Positions 24,209 through 32,541 of a stretch of DNA of 64,000 nucleotides are shown here, in pieces (the stretch's first letter is position 1; the number at the start of each line of letters is the position of its first letter). The position numbers and the translations under genes were made by a program. This DNA is from Streptomyces sp. NBC_00341 (lineage in GTDB: Bacteria; Actinomycetota; Actinomycetes; Streptomycetales; Streptomycetaceae), in contig NZ_CP108002.1 of the NCBI RefSeq assembly GCF_041435055.1, positions 248,001 through 312,000 on the forward strand. The letters are read 5' to 3'. The notes beneath the pieces are model-generated. The model did not search any database and was not told the DNA's origin. It saw only the letters and a list, made by a program, of their open reading frames with translations.

Positions 24209-25402
24209 TCACCGGACAGGAGGGCCGGTCCGGCGCGCCGCAGCGGGCTTCGCGGCGGCGGGCATCGGCGCGGCGGGCTCGGGCAGTGTGCGGAACAGCA
24301 GCCAGCTCAGAGCGGGCATCAGGATCAGCGGGGTCAGGGCGGTGCGCAGGGAGGTCGCGTCGGCGATGCTGCCGATGAGGGGGCTGGCCAGGCCGCCGAT
24401 GCTGACGGTCAGCCCGAGGGTGATCCCGCTCGCGGTGCCGACGCGGGTGGGCAGGTAGTCCTGGCCGAGCGTGACCTGGAGCGAGAAGGGGACGTACAGG
24501 CCGGCGGAGGTCAGCACCACGCATACGTAGACCGCCGGGCCCGGTACGTACACGACCCCCGCGACGGCGGCCACCGAGACGAGGTACGACCAGCGGGCGA
24601 CCGTGACCCGGTCCCAGCGGTTGGCCAGGCTGCCGCCCAGTACCGAGCCCACCGCGCCGCCGAGATAGAGCACGAACAGCGCCGCGGTGCCCGCCGCGGT
24701 ACTGCCGCCGAGGCGCTGCTTGACGTAGAGGGAGATGAAGGTGCTCAGGCCGATGAAGGCGATGGACCGGCAGACCACGGCCAGCGACAGCTTCACGAAC
24801 GACGCCTTGTCGTCGGCGCCCGCCCCGGTCGCGCCGCCTGAGCCGCCCGGTGCCGTCTTCTCCAGGGCACGCAGGACGGGCAGGCACAGCACGCTGCCGA
24901 CCAGAGCCGGCACCACGAACAGCGGTGCCAGGCGCAGGCCGCCGGAGGCGACGACCGCGGTGACCATGAGCGGGGCGGCGGCGAAGCCGAGGTTGCCGCC
25001 GACGGAGAACCAGCCCATCGCGGTATGGCTGCCCCGACTGACGAGCCGCGCGACGCGGGCGGACTCGGGATGGTAGGCGGCGACACCGACCCCGGACACG
25101 GCCACGAACGTCAGCGTCAGCGCGTAGGAACCGCTCACACAGCTCAGGGCGATGCCCAGCCCGCCGAGGATCGTGCTCACCGGCAGCAGCCAGGGCATCG
25201 CCCAGCGGTCGGTGAGCACACCGAACACCGGCTGGGCCACCGAGGACAGCAGGGACGCGGCGAGCACGACACCCGAGACCGCCGCGTAGCTGTAGGCGCG
25301 TTCGGCGACGAAGAACGGCACGAGCGACGCGACGGCGCCCTGGTAGATGTCCACGCAGGCGTGGCCGACCGACAGCATGAGGATGGTTCTGTTCCTTGGC
25401 AC
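24209..25402 (-). CDS. MFS transporter (fosmidomycin-resistance-like)
   Basis: A 397-residue 12-helix major facilitator. ILMLSVGHACVDIYQGAVASL in helix 1 matches the Fsr/fosmidomycin-resistance and related group, and GVLTDRWAMPWLLP is motif A. AAYHPESARVARLVS is the Fsr-type GAxHPEaa stretch, and VGTASGITLGLTVS is in helix 10. The GTG start at 25402 is the best available (VPRNRTILM), but it lacks a clear ribosome site, so a TTG further up is possible. It is divergent from a second AraC gene, 54 bases away. Drug or metabolite export is likely; no substrate can be read. Confidence 0.85.
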   Translation of the reverse strand: MPRNRTILMLSVGHACVDIYQGAVASLVPFFVAERAYSYAAVSGVVLAASLLSSVAQPVFGVLTDRWAMPWLLPVSTILGGLGIALSCVSGSYALTLTFVAVSGVGVAAYHPESARVARLVSRGSHTAMGWFSVGGNLGFAAAPLMVTAVVASGGLRLAPLFVVPALVGSVLCLPVLRALEKTAPGGSGGATGAGADDKASFVKLSLAVVCRSIAFIGLSTFISLYVKQRLGGSTAAGTAALFVLYLGGAVGSVLGGSLANRWDRVTVARWSYLVSVAAVAGVVYVPGPAVYVCVVLTSAGLYVPFSLQVTLGQDYLPTRVGTASGITLGLTVSIGGLASPLIGSIADATSLRTALTPLILMPALSWLLFRTLPEPAAPMPAAAKPAAARRTGPPVR

Positions 25403-25456
25403 ATCGCCATGTTCATCGCCGAGGGACGTGACGCGCTTCCGATATGCTGCCAAGCA

Positions 25457-26200
25457 ATGACGCGAATCCGCCACGAGCCCGTGGCGCCGACCCGCACTCA
25501 GTGGCTGGCGTCCGGAGCGGCCATCGACGCCCACCGCCACGACGGCCACCAGATCGTCTACGCGGGCCGGGGAGTACTGGCCGTGACGACCGGCACGGGC
25601 ACCTGGATCGCACCGGGCACGCGCGCCATCTGGGTACCGGCCGGCACCGCGCACGCCCACCAGGCCCATGGCGAGCTCGAACTGCACCTGGTCGGCCTGG
25701 ACGCGGGTGACAACCCGCTCGGCCTGGACGAGCCGACCGTGCTGGCGGTCGGCCCGCTCCTGCGCGAACTGATCCTCGCCCACACGCGTACCCCGTACGA
25801 CGACGGGCCCGAACGCGGCAGGCTGCGGGCCGTGCTGCTCGACCAGTTGCGGACCTCGCCCCAGGAGCCGCTGCACCTGCCCGCTCCGACCGCCCCTCAG
25901 CTGCGGGCGGTGTGCGAGATCCTGCGCACGAATCCGGCCGACGACCGCACGCTGGCCGCACTGGGCAGGGAGGCCGGCGCCAGCGACCGCACGCTCTCCC
26001 GCCTCTTCAAGTCCGATCTCGGCATGACGTTCACGCAGTGGCGCACCCAACTGCGCCTGTACCACGCACTGGTCCTGCTCGCCGAGAACATCCCGGTGAC
26101 CACCGTGGCCCACAGGTGCGGCTGGTCGTCAGCCAGCGCGTTCATCGATGTATTCCGCCGCGCCTTCGGGCACACACCGGGCGCGCACCGGCCCCGCTGA
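25457..26200 (+). CDS. AraC-family regulator of the adjacent MFS gene
   Basis: A 247-residue AraC-type regulator with an N-terminal cupin (AAIDAHRHDGHQIVYAGRGVL; WVPAGTAHAHQAHGE) and a C-terminal double helix-turn-helix (LAALGREAGASDRTLSRLFK; VAHRCGWSSASAFIDVFRRA). The ATG directly opens the protein. It shares a 54-base spacer with the divergent MFS gene. Together they form a regulator/transporter pair much like the AraC/TauE pair just to the left. The two AraC proteins are about the same size, with the same architecture, so an old duplication is possible. Confidence 0.88.
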   Translation: MTRIRHEPVAPTRTQWLASGAAIDAHRHDGHQIVYAGRGVLAVTTGTGTWIAPGTRAIWVPAGTAHAHQAHGELELHLVGLDAGDNPLGLDEPTVLAVGPLLRELILAHTRTPYDDGPERGRLRAVLLDQLRTSPQEPLHLPAPTAPQLRAVCEILRTNPADDRTLAALGREAGASDRTLSRLFKSDLGMTFTQWRTQLRLYHALVLLAENIPVTTVAHRCGWSSASAFIDVFRRAFGHTPGAHRPR

Positions 26201-26251
26201 CCGCCTCGACACCTACCGGCGTCTTCGTGCGGCCCGTGGCAGGGTGGGCGC

Positions 26252-26824
26252 ATGACCATTGAGGTTCGCCCGGCTTCGGTCTTCGAGGACACCCGTGCTC
26301 TGCTCGGCCCGAAGTCACTTGCTTCCACCGTCTGTTGGTGCCTCAGCTACCGCATCCCCGCGAAGCTGAGCAACGAGCTCCGGGGTCCGGCCCGAAGTGA
26401 GTACGTGGCCGAGCTGTGCCGTAAGCAGCCCCCTCCGGGGGTGCTGGCCTACGACGGCGGGGAGCCGGTCGGCTGGGCCGCCGTGGCTCCCCGCTCGGAC
26501 ACCTCCTTCGCGCGCAGCCGCAAGATCCCGTACGTAGACGACCTGCCGGTCTGGTCCCTGTGGTGCGTCCGGGTGCGCCCCGGCCACCGGAAGAAGGGGA
26601 TCTCGCACGCGCTCATCGCGGGTGCGGTGGAGTTCGCCCGCGCCCAGGGCGCACCGGCGATCGAGGCGTATCCGCTCGACAACGGCGACGCCAGGGTCGA
26701 TCTGACGATGGCGTACGCCGGGATCCGGAAGAACTTCGAGCGTGCCGGGTTCACCCACGCGGCCGACACCACCTCGGTGCTCGCCGGTCATCCCCGCGTC
26801 CTGATGCGGCTCGACCTGCGCTGA
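26252..26824 (+). CDS. GNAT-family N-acetyltransferase
   Basis: A 190-residue GNAT acetyltransferase that would move an acetyl group from acetyl-CoA. The acetyl-CoA-binding motif A is LWCVRVRPGHRKKGISHALI (residues 102-121, with the R-x-x-G-x-x-x like RKKGIS turn). The opening has an unusual cysteine/tryptophan cluster (STVCWCLSYRIP). No signal peptide is present. It stands alone with 51 bases to the AraC gene upstream, so it could be in the same transcript. Acceptor substrate unknown. Confidence 0.85.
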   Translation: MTIEVRPASVFEDTRALLGPKSLASTVCWCLSYRIPAKLSNELRGPARSEYVAELCRKQPPPGVLAYDGGEPVGWAAVAPRSDTSFARSRKIPYVDDLPVWSLWCVRVRPGHRKKGISHALIAGAVEFARAQGAPAIEAYPLDNGDARVDLTMAYAGIRKNFERAGFTHAADTTSVLAGHPRVLMRLDLR

Positions 26825-26882
26825 CCGGCGATCGCCCGACGAGCCCGCCCGCACCGATTTCCCGTCGTCCGATGCGCGTGGT

Positions 26883-27995
26883 TCACCGGCGGCCCAGTGC
26901 GGGGTAGTCGTTGTAGCCCTCCGCCCCGTGTACGTGCATCAGCAGTTCCGGGCGGATCTCGTTGAGCGGCGCGCCGGTGCGCAGCCTCTCGACGAAGTCG
27001 GGGTTGGCGAGGAAGCCCCGGCCCAGCGCGATCAGGTCGGCGCCCTCGGCCAGCAGGCGTTCGCCCCGCCGCTTGCCGCCGTCGGCCGCACCCTCCGCGC
27101 GGGAGAGGACCGGGTTCGCCATCAGGGTGCCGGGCCAGGCCTTGCGGATCCCGGCGAAGAGCGGGCTGTCCGGGTCGGCGTAGATCAGGTGCAGATAGGC
27201 CGGGTCGATGCGCGCGAGGGCGGGAAGCAGTGCCCGGTAGATGTCCTCCGTGTCACCCTCCTCGACGCTGTTGACGCCCAGTCCGGGCGAGATCCGTACG
27301 CCGACCCGGTCGGGTCCGATGGCTTCGGCGACGGCCCGGACCACCTCGGTGGTGAATCGGATCCGTCCCTCCGCCGGTCCGCCCCAGCCGTCGGTCCGGC
27401 GGTTGGTGTTCTTCGCCAGGAACTGGTGGAGCAGATGGCCGTTGGCGGAGTGCACCTCCACACCGGCGAAACCGGCTTCGACGGCGTTGCGCGCGGCGGT
27501 GGCGAAGTCCGCGATGGTGGACCTGATGTCCCGGACGCTCATCTCACGGGGCTCGACACCGCTTTGCGGTCCGCCGGGGGTGTGCAGCTCTTCCGGGAAC
27601 CGTACGGCGGACGGGGCGAGCGGGAGGTGGCCGCTGGTGTCGGGATGGCCGACCCGGCCGCCGTGCTGCAACTGGAGGAACATCCGGGTACCGGAAGCGG
27701 CGCGCACCGCGTCGGTGACGCGGCGCCAGCCGGCGATCTGCGCGGAGTTGTGGATGCCGGGGATGTGGGGGTAGGTCTGACCGACGGGGTTCGGCGTCGT
27801 GCCCTCCGCGATGATGAGGCCGGCCGAGGAGCGCTGCGCGTAGTGGGTTGCCATGAGCCCGCCGGGGACCCCGTCGGCCCCGGCCCGGTTACGGCTCAGC
27901 GGTGCCATCACGAGTCGGCTGGACAGCTCCAGGGCGCCGAGGCGGGCGGGCTCGAACAGCCGGGATACGACGGGGGCCTGCTGTGTGTTCGTCAT
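26883..27995 (-). CDS. Old Yellow Enzyme-type alkene reductase
   Basis: A 370-residue FMN flavoprotein of the NADH:flavin oxidoreductase/Old Yellow Enzyme family. It reduces the C=C bond of enones, nitro-olefins or quinones using NAD(P)H. Signatures: LELSSRLVMAPLSRNRA (residues 23-39), FLQLQHGGRVGHPD, FAGVEVHSANGHLLHQFL (His-x-x-Asn active-site pair of the family), RVGVRISPG and LIALGRGFLANPDFV near the end. It is divergent from a MerR regulator, with a MerR-type promoter in between. Probable role: detoxification of electrophiles. Confidence 0.93.
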   Translation of the reverse strand: MTNTQQAPVVSRLFEPARLGALELSSRLVMAPLSRNRAGADGVPGGLMATHYAQRSSAGLIIAEGTTPNPVGQTYPHIPGIHNSAQIAGWRRVTDAVRAASGTRMFLQLQHGGRVGHPDTSGHLPLAPSAVRFPEELHTPGGPQSGVEPREMSVRDIRSTIADFATAARNAVEAGFAGVEVHSANGHLLHQFLAKNTNRRTDGWGGPAEGRIRFTTEVVRAVAEAIGPDRVGVRISPGLGVNSVEEGDTEDIYRALLPALARIDPAYLHLIYADPDSPLFAGIRKAWPGTLMANPVLSRAEGAADGGKRRGERLLAEGADLIALGRGFLANPDFVERLRTGAPLNEIRPELLMHVHGAEGYNDYPALGRR

Positions 27996-28002
27996 GCCGG
28001 TA

Positions 28003-28033
28003 ACGTAGAACCTGACATTGATGTCACGTTCAA
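28003..28033 (-). promoter_or_regulatory. MerR-type promoter with 19-bp spacer
   Basis: On the minus strand a -35 like TTGAAC (28028-28033) and a -10 like CTACGT (28003-28008) are exactly 19 bases apart. The spacer is filled by a palindrome (AAC, TGACAT / ATGTCA, GTT) at 28009-28030. This is the classic geometry of MerR-family activated promoters. It serves the alkene reductase, and MerR starts 14 bases beyond on the other strand. Confidence 0.75.
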
Positions 28034-28047
28034 GTCGTGGGGTGGGC

Positions 28048-28446
28048 ATGCGTATCGGGGAACTGGCGTCCCGCACAGGTGTCAGCGAGCGGTCGCTGCG
28101 TTATTACGAGCAACAGGGCCTGCTCACGTCCGATCGGACGCCCGGCGGTCACCGGGACTTCTCCGAACGCGCCGTCGATCGCGTCATCCGCATCCAGGAG
28201 CTCTACGCGGCAGGGCTCCACAGCTCAGGGATCGCGCGGATCCTGCCCTGCATGCGTGACGACGACGGCGGCCCGGCCGCCAACGCCACCCCGGCACTGG
28301 TCACCGAACTCACCACCGAGCGGGACCGGATCGACCGCACCGTCAATGACCTGCTCCGCTCGCGCGACGTCCTGGACCAGGTGATCAGCACCGCGGCGGG
28401 CGGGAGCACTCCGGGCCCGGAAGAGAAGGAGCGGTCCCGGCGGTGA
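28048..28446 (+). CDS. MerR-family transcriptional regulator
   Basis: A 132-residue MerR protein. The N-terminal winged helix is MRIGELASRTGVSERSLRYY followed by EQQGLLTSDRTPGGHRDF (residues 1-38), and the C-terminal region is a short coiled coil (LTTERDRIDRTVNDLLRSRDVL). No cysteine pair is seen, so it is not a metal or SoxR-type sensor. An organic ligand is more likely. The ATG at 28048 starts the domain. It is divergent from the alkene reductase, its probable target. Confidence 0.9.
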   Translation: MRIGELASRTGVSERSLRYYEQQGLLTSDRTPGGHRDFSERAVDRVIRIQELYAAGLHSSGIARILPCMRDDDGGPAANATPALVTELTTERDRIDRTVNDLLRSRDVLDQVISTAAGGSTPGPEEKERSRR

Positions 28447-28512
28447 GAGGCCGTGGGCGGGCCGGACCGGCAGAGGGGCCCGCTCCCTGGCCTCCCGCCT
28501 CCCGGACGAAAC

Positions 28513-28550
28513 AAGCAGGGCCCGGAACCGTATGGTTCCGGGCCCTGCTT
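28513..28550 (-). terminator. Strong hairpin terminator after tRNA-fMet
   Basis: A perfect 17-base stem (AAGCAGGGCCCGGAACC and its complement) closes on a GTAT loop, 7 bases past the 3' end of the tRNA gene on the minus strand and followed there by TGTTTC. It also serves the convergent MerR gene. Confidence 0.9.
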
Positions 28551-28556
28551 CGAAAG

Positions 28557-28630
28557 TAGCGGGGACAGGATTTGAACCTGCGACCTCTGGGTTATGAGCC
28601 CAGCGAGCTACCGAGCTGCTCCACCCCGCG
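28557..28630 (-). tRNA. tRNA-Met (initiator, anticodon CAT)
   Basis: 74 bases fold into a normal cloverleaf. The acceptor stem starts CGCGGGG and ends CCCCGCT, leaving the first pair mismatched (C-T), which is the bacterial initiator-tRNA hallmark. The anticodon CAT sits in the CTCATAA loop, and the anticodon stem ends in three G-C pairs (GGG/CCC), also an initiator feature. The T arm reads GGTTCAAATCC. CCA is not encoded. Confidence 0.95.
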
Positions 28631-28780
28631 TCGTTGTGATCCCCACCCTACGCCACCCCGGCGGGCGCCCCGACCACCTCTCGGCGCATCCGTAGCAGTC
28701 GGTCACCGTTCGAGATGCAGGTGCGCGGGAGCGCTGATTCGCTGGTGGCGTCGGCTCTCCCCCGAGATCCAGGAGTGATC

Positions 28781-28969
28781 ATGAGTGTTGCGGACGAATC
28801 CGGAGGCCGCGCCGAGCGTATTCGCGCCAAGGCGCAGGAAATGCAGGAGGCCGCCGAGCGGGCCTCCGACCCACAGGAGCGGGAGCGCCTCAAGGACAAG
28901 GCGCGCCGGCTCCAGGAGCGAAGTGATCAGGTGAGCACGAAGGGCGACGGAGGCATGAATCCCCTCTGA
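28781..28969 (+). CDS. DUF6381-family small helical protein
   Basis: A 62-residue, highly charged, almost all-alpha protein (RAERIRAKAQEMQEAAERAS; ERLKDKARRLQERSDQV) matching the DUF6381 family found across Streptomyces. It has no signal peptide. Composition suggests a short amphipathic coiled coil. Function unknown. The ATG at 28781 was chosen since protein-like sequence begins there. It is a single gene. Confidence 0.7.
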   Translation: MSVADESGGRAERIRAKAQEMQEAAERASDPQERERLKDKARRLQERSDQVSTKGDGGMNPL

Positions 28970-29085
28970 GCCCCCCGTGAGATCCCCTCTGAGATCCCCG
29001 TCGCCCGCCGTCCGCAGGCGCGGTGGTCACCGGGGAGGGCGGCGGGCGGCCGGGCACGAGCGCCGCGGCGGCCCGGCCGCCGGCC

Positions 29086-29484
29086 CTACTGGGTGAACCG
29101 AGGAAGCCACTTCACCTGGTACTCGGGGTGCCCCGCGTGCTCGGCGGCCATCTGCCGGACCACGAAGCCCAGGCCGAAGGCGCGCCCGGAGGCGAAGTCC
29201 CGCTCGGGCCGGTCGGTGTCCAGCGCGGCCACCTCCGCGTACTCGTCCAGGAGCACGCGGCTGGTCTCGATGCGCTGGAGAGTGCGCGCGGGATCCTGCC
29301 GGGCGATGTGGTGGTCGTAACCGTGCGTCCGCAGACTGAACGCGATCGCGCCGGTGCGGTCGTGGATCTCACCCGGCACCTCGGCCGGACACCGCCACCC
29401 CTCGCCGCCGGCCGCACGCGCGACGTCTTCTTCCTCGTCGAGACGCGCCCGGACGAACGCGACCAGGCGGGCATTGTCTGTCAT
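29086..29484 (-). CDS. DUF6221-family protein
   Basis: A 132-residue protein with the DUF6221 opening (LVAFVRARLDEEEDVARAA) and the RILASHRA-type end degenerate here to VLLDEYAEVAALD. Members are common in Streptomyces chromosomes and phages; their function is unknown. The internal ATG at 29484 (MTDNARLVAF) is the family start. It is preceded by a spacer with a strong hairpin (29651-29693). No neighbours in the same direction. Confidence 0.75.
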   Translation of the reverse strand: MTDNARLVAFVRARLDEEEDVARAAGGEGWRCPAEVPGEIHDRTGAIAFSLRTHGYDHHIARQDPARTLQRIETSRVLLDEYAEVAALDTDRPERDFASGRAFGLGFVVRQMAAEHAGHPEYQVKWLPRFTQ

Positions 29485-29650
29485 CAGGTCCTGAATCCTT
29501 CCCCATCGGCCCCACACCTCAAGGGGCCGTGCTGGAGAGTATCCCGCCGCGCCGCGTGCCCCGTAGCAGCTCATCGCCCGCCGTGTGTCCGCTGTTGCGC
29601 GCGGGGCGCCGGGCGGCTGTTCCCGGCCGATGAGAAGACCGGAGAGACGG

Positions 29651-29693
29651 CCGGAGGCCCCACGGCTCCCGGGGGAACCGGTGGGGCCTCCGG
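29651..29693 (-). terminator. Hairpin terminator after the deazaflavin oxidoreductase
   Basis: Perfect 13-base arms (CCGGAGGCCCCAC / GTGGGGCCTCCGG) enclose a 17-base loop that itself can pair. It lies 83 bases past the stop codon of the gene ending at 29776 and before the DUF6221 gene. Confidence 0.75.
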
Positions 29694-29726
29694 GGCGCGC
29701 TCAGCGATACGGCCGCGCCCCGTTCT

Positions 29727-29767
<41 letters not shown>

Positions 29768-29775
29768 CCGGCCGG

Positions 29776-30222
29776 TCAGTGGGCGGTCTGCGCCGGTTCC
29801 AGGACGAAGACCGGGATCTGCCGGTCGGTCTTCTTCTGGTAGTCGGCGTAGTCGGGGAACGCCTCGACGGCTCGTTCCCACCACAGCGCCTTCTCGTCCC
29901 CGGTCACCTCCCGGACGTTCATGTCCTGGCGCACCGGGCCGTCCTGCAGTTCGGCACGCGGGTCGGCGGTGAGGTTGTAGTACCAGACGGGGTGCTCGGG
30001 GGCTCCGCCCTTCGAGGCGACCACCGCGTACGCACCGTTGTGCTCGACGCGCATGAGCGGTGTCTTGCGGATCTTCCCGCTCCTGGCTCCCCGGGTGGTC
30101 AGGATGATGACGGGCAGGTCCCGCATCGTCGTCCCTTCCGTACCGCCCGAACTCTCGTACTGCTCGACCTGGTCCCGAACCCACTGGGAGGGGCTGGGCT
30201 CGTACTCACCCTGCAGAGGCAT
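29776..30222 (-). CDS. F420-dependent (deazaflavin) nitroreductase-family oxidoreductase
   Basis: A 148-residue single-domain split-barrel flavoprotein of the deazaflavin-dependent (Ddn-type) family. The pattern [20 protein letters not shown] (residues 34-53) is the F420 phosphate-binding loop. [20 protein letters not shown] matches the family core. It would use reduced F420 to reduce quinones or nitroaromatics. The start at [11 protein letters not shown] fits the family; an ATG 42 bases upstream is possible. Two short tandem repeats lie just behind it. It stands alone. Confidence 0.88.
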   Translation of the reverse strand: MPLQGEYEPSPSQWVRDQVEQYESSGGTEGTTMRDLPVIILTTRGARSGKIRKTPLMRVEHNGAYAVVASKGGAPEHPVWYYNLTADPRAELQDGPVRQDMNVREVTGDEKALWWERAVEAFPDYADYQKKTDRQIPVFVLEPAQTAH

Positions 30223-30346
30223 GATGTCTGTCCCGTCGTCGAAGATCCGGCCGTGACACTTCATCGGCCGCGGTTCCTCATCATCGCTTCAACCACATCG
30301 GCCGCCCCGAATCCAGGGCCCGGCCGACGTGTCGCGCCGGGCGGTG

Positions 30347-30763
30347 TCAGCCGTGGGGCCGGCGCCCGTAGCCGCTGCGCCTGCGGGCGGCCGCCACGAA
30401 GCCGCCGACCGCGAACACGGCCAGCCCGGCGGCGCCCCCGATGACCGCGGGCACCAAGGTCCTGGTCCGTCTCGGGGCGAGCGGCTCCCGCGCGCCCCGG
30501 AACCGGGCACCGAGGGGGCCGACGGCCTCGCTCCTGCCCGGCCCGAACGCGTCGAGCGGACCGTGCACCAGCACCACCGCGGCCCTGGCGCCTCCGTCCG
30601 GGCCCGGTGCGGCGTACGCGACCTCCTCCGCCGCCGCGACCGGCACCCCTCCCGCGCTCACCACCACGGTGAAGGCGGCCGCGAAGGCGTACCCGCGACG
30701 CGAACGCGCCCACACCCCGGAGGGACGCGGGCGGCCGGGGCCGAGGAGGTTCGATATGAGCAT
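30347..30763 (-). CDS. Membrane-anchored extracytoplasmic protein, unknown
   Basis: A 138-residue protein. A basic N-terminus is followed by a hydrophobic stretch (YAFAAAFTVVVSAGGVPVAAA, in two parts YAFAAAFTVVV and GGVPVAAA) like a signal peptide, then about 60 residues outside. A C-terminal membrane helix (LVPAVIGGAAGLAVFAVGGF) ends in a basic tail. The layout suggests a surface protein, but no sortase LPxTG motif is present. No family recognised. Confidence 0.55.
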   Translation of the reverse strand: MLISNLLGPGRPRPSGVWARSRRGYAFAAAFTVVVSAGGVPVAAAEEVAYAAPGPDGGARAAVVLVHGPLDAFGPGRSEAVGPLGARFRGAREPLAPRRTRTLVPAVIGGAAGLAVFAVGGFVAAARRRSGYGRRPHG

Positions 30764-30895
30764 GCTGATCCCATTTCTGCGGACGCGGTCACGGACTCAG
30801 CGTCGCCGTGCCCGGCCGGATCGGCGCGGCCCGCACAGCATGCGGGTGACGGAGCCTGCCATCCGGGTGCCGGCCGGGATCGCGGGTGCCACGCC

Positions 30896-30929
30896 AAGGA
30901 CCCCCGCCCGGTACGGGGCAGGGGTCCTT
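30896..30929 (-). terminator. Hairpin terminator of the LPMO gene
   Basis: Perfect 9-base arms (AAGGACCCC / GGGGTCCTT) with an inner GCCC/GGGC stem, 75 bases past the LPMO stop on the minus strand. Confidence 0.75.
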
Positions 30930-31003
30930 CTCCTACCGGCCCGCCGAAGGTCGCGCCGTGGTCGGCCACAGTGCTCCGGAGCGGCGGGCCGGTGCGTGCG
31001 GGA

Positions 31004-31519
31004 TCAGCTGACGTTGACGTCGATGCACGCGTAGAAGGCGTTGGCCGTGTCAGCGATGTTCCAGACCGCGAGGACCTTCTGCTGGCCCTTGAGGCTGCCG
31101 AAATCGACCTGGTGGGTGACGGTCGCGCCGGGCTGGGCGCCGTTGTCGTTGAACTCCGCGATCTTCTGGCCGCTCGCGAAGTACTGCCATGTGCTGGTGG
31201 AGTGACGAGCCGTCAGCACCCACTGGAACGAGGTGCTGGAACTCACCGGAGTGACCTTCCAGCCCTTGGCGTCGTCGTCGAGCTCGGCGAACGCGCTGTT
31301 GCCGCCGCTGCAACTGGTCAGCCCCTTGGGACCTTCCACGCTCTGCGGCTCGTAGGTGATGGAACCGCAGCTGACCGTTCCGGCGGCACACTGCGCCTGC
31401 CTGCTCGGCGGTGACGAGATGTAGCCGTGAGCGCTGGCCGACCCTGCCGGGAGGGACAGGGCGAGTACCGGTGCGAGTACGGCACCGACGGCTACGGCGG
31501 TCTTCCTTTTCGCGTGCAT
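31004..31519 (-). CDS. AA10 lytic polysaccharide monooxygenase (chitin-active type)
   Basis: A 171-residue secreted copper enzyme of family AA10. It oxidatively cuts crystalline chitin or cellulose outside the cell. The signal peptide ends SASA, so the mature protein starts with His31 (HGYISSPPSR), the first ligand of the copper histidine brace. His106 (TARHSTSTW) is the second. Cysteines for two disulfides are present. It is a single-domain form without a carbohydrate-binding module, like small Streptomyces chitin-binding proteins. A DasR-type operator lies 165 bases upstream, linking it to N-acetylglucosamine control. Confidence 0.94.
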   Translation of the reverse strand: MHAKRKTAVAVGAVLAPVLALSLPAGSASAHGYISSPPSRQAQCAAGTVSCGSITYEPQSVEGPKGLTSCSGGNSAFAELDDDAKGWKVTPVSSSTSFQWVLTARHSTSTWQYFASGQKIAEFNDNGAQPGATVTHQVDFGSLKGQQKVLAVWNIADTANAFYACIDVNVS

Positions 31520-31683
31520 GCTTCTCCTTCACATGAGGCATCGCTGCGACGCGGGCGGACTGTGGGGAGCCCGATAGCGGCAGTCCAGCCTCTCAGGTGT
31601 GGGGCCAAGAGGCGCGAAGGGAACGGCAGGATCCATGACCGGACACACCCGCAAACGCGGATGTCCGGCGCCGTCCCTGCACT

Positions 31684-31695
31684 TGGACTAGACCA
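31684..31695. promoter_or_regulatory. Candidate DasR-responsive element (dre) for the LPMO
   Basis: TGGACTAGACCA matches the dre/chitinase-operator core TGGTCTAGACCA at 11 of 12 bases and lies upstream of the chitin-active LPMO, as is known for Streptomyces chitinolytic genes repressed by DasR. Confidence 0.7.
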
Positions 31696-31770
31696 TACCC
31701 ATCGAGGCGTGACCGTCAAGGGTGCTGCACTTCAAGGGAGTTGGGCGAGGGACCGACCCAAGGAGCGAAA

Positions 31771-31812
31771 CCACCGAGCGGACCGGTCAACGGAGACCGG
31801 TCCGCTCGGTGG
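31771..31812 (-). terminator. Very strong hairpin terminator of the DUF4230 gene
   Basis: A perfect 18-base stem beginning CCACCGAGCGGACCGGTC around a 6-base loop, starting 6 bases past the DUF4230 stop. On the minus strand it is followed by TTTCG. Confidence 0.88.
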
Positions 31813-31818
31813 CCGTGC

Positions 31819-32541
31819 TTACTTTCGGACGTCACCGTAATGGACCGTGACCTGCTCGAAGCCGAGCGAGCCGAGCAGGCCCTGGAGCATGGCGGTGGTG
31901 TTCTTCTCGGCGCGCTGTGTCAGCCCGCTCTCCTTCGCCGCCTCACCGATGTGCTGGGCCGCCAGCTTGTTCACCGCCTGCTCGCTGCCGGGGTTGTCGG
32001 AGAAGAAGTCCCCGATCCGGTCGAAGAGCCCGCGCTGCTTGGACACCGCGTAGGAGCGGTCGGGATCGAGCGCCGGTTTCCCGAGGACGGCGTGCGGCAG
32101 CCGGAGCTCGGCCGTGGTCCGGTCCTCGTTGACGACGACTCCGTTTTCGGCGACGTCGCCCAGGTCTACGGAGGCGCCGACCGTGCCCGCACCGACGTAC
32201 AGCGTGCGGGAGCCCCGGATCGCGTCCGGGAGGAACTTCGTGTCCTTCTCCAGATCGACGACGACCTGGAAATTGCCCGCCGCCGCCTCGTACCTGCTCA
32301 TGTCACGAATCGACTTGAGCACGGCGGGACCCGAGCGGTCGTTGGTCTTCTCGCCGAAGATGTCACCCAGCCCCGGCAGCAGACTGAGCCGCGTGCCGAG
32401 GAGAAGCAGCGCGACGGCGACCGCGCCGACCGCGACCACCCTCCCCCATCGCCGACTGCGGCGGGGGCCGTTGCCACGGCCGCCGCCCGCCTGCCTGTCG
32501 GACTCGCCCGGTGCGTCTGTCGGTAAGTCGGTGGAAGTCAT
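31819..32541 (-). CDS. DUF4230 membrane-anchored protein
   Basis: A 240-residue protein with a cytoplasmic, proline/glycine-rich N-terminus (residues 1-32), one transmembrane helix (VVAVGAVAVALLLLGTRLSLL) and an extracytoplasmic DUF4230 domain (about 65-240: YEAAAGNFQVVVDLEKDTKFLP, LYVGAGTVGASVDLGDV). DUF4230 function is unknown. The ATG at 32541 begins just before this. It has its own strong terminator and so stands alone. Confidence 0.85.
   Translation of the reverse strand: MTSTDLPTDAPGESDRQAGGGRGNGPRRSRRWGRVVAVGAVAVALLLLGTRLSLLPGLGDIFGEKTNDRSGPAVLKSIRDMSRYEAAAGNFQVVVDLEKDTKFLPDAIRGSRTLYVGAGTVGASVDLGDVAENGVVVNEDRTTAELRLPHAVLGKPALDPDRSYAVSKQRGLFDRIGDFFSDNPGSEQAVNKLAAQHIGEAAKESGLTQRAEKNTTAMLQGLLGSLGFEQVTVHYGDVRK

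Larger units (their letters stand above)
31520..31818. other. Spacer between LPMO and DUF4230
   Basis: About 300 bases with the LPMO promoter region, the dre site at 31684 and the DUF4230 terminator hairpin. No gene is seen. Confidence 0.6.
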
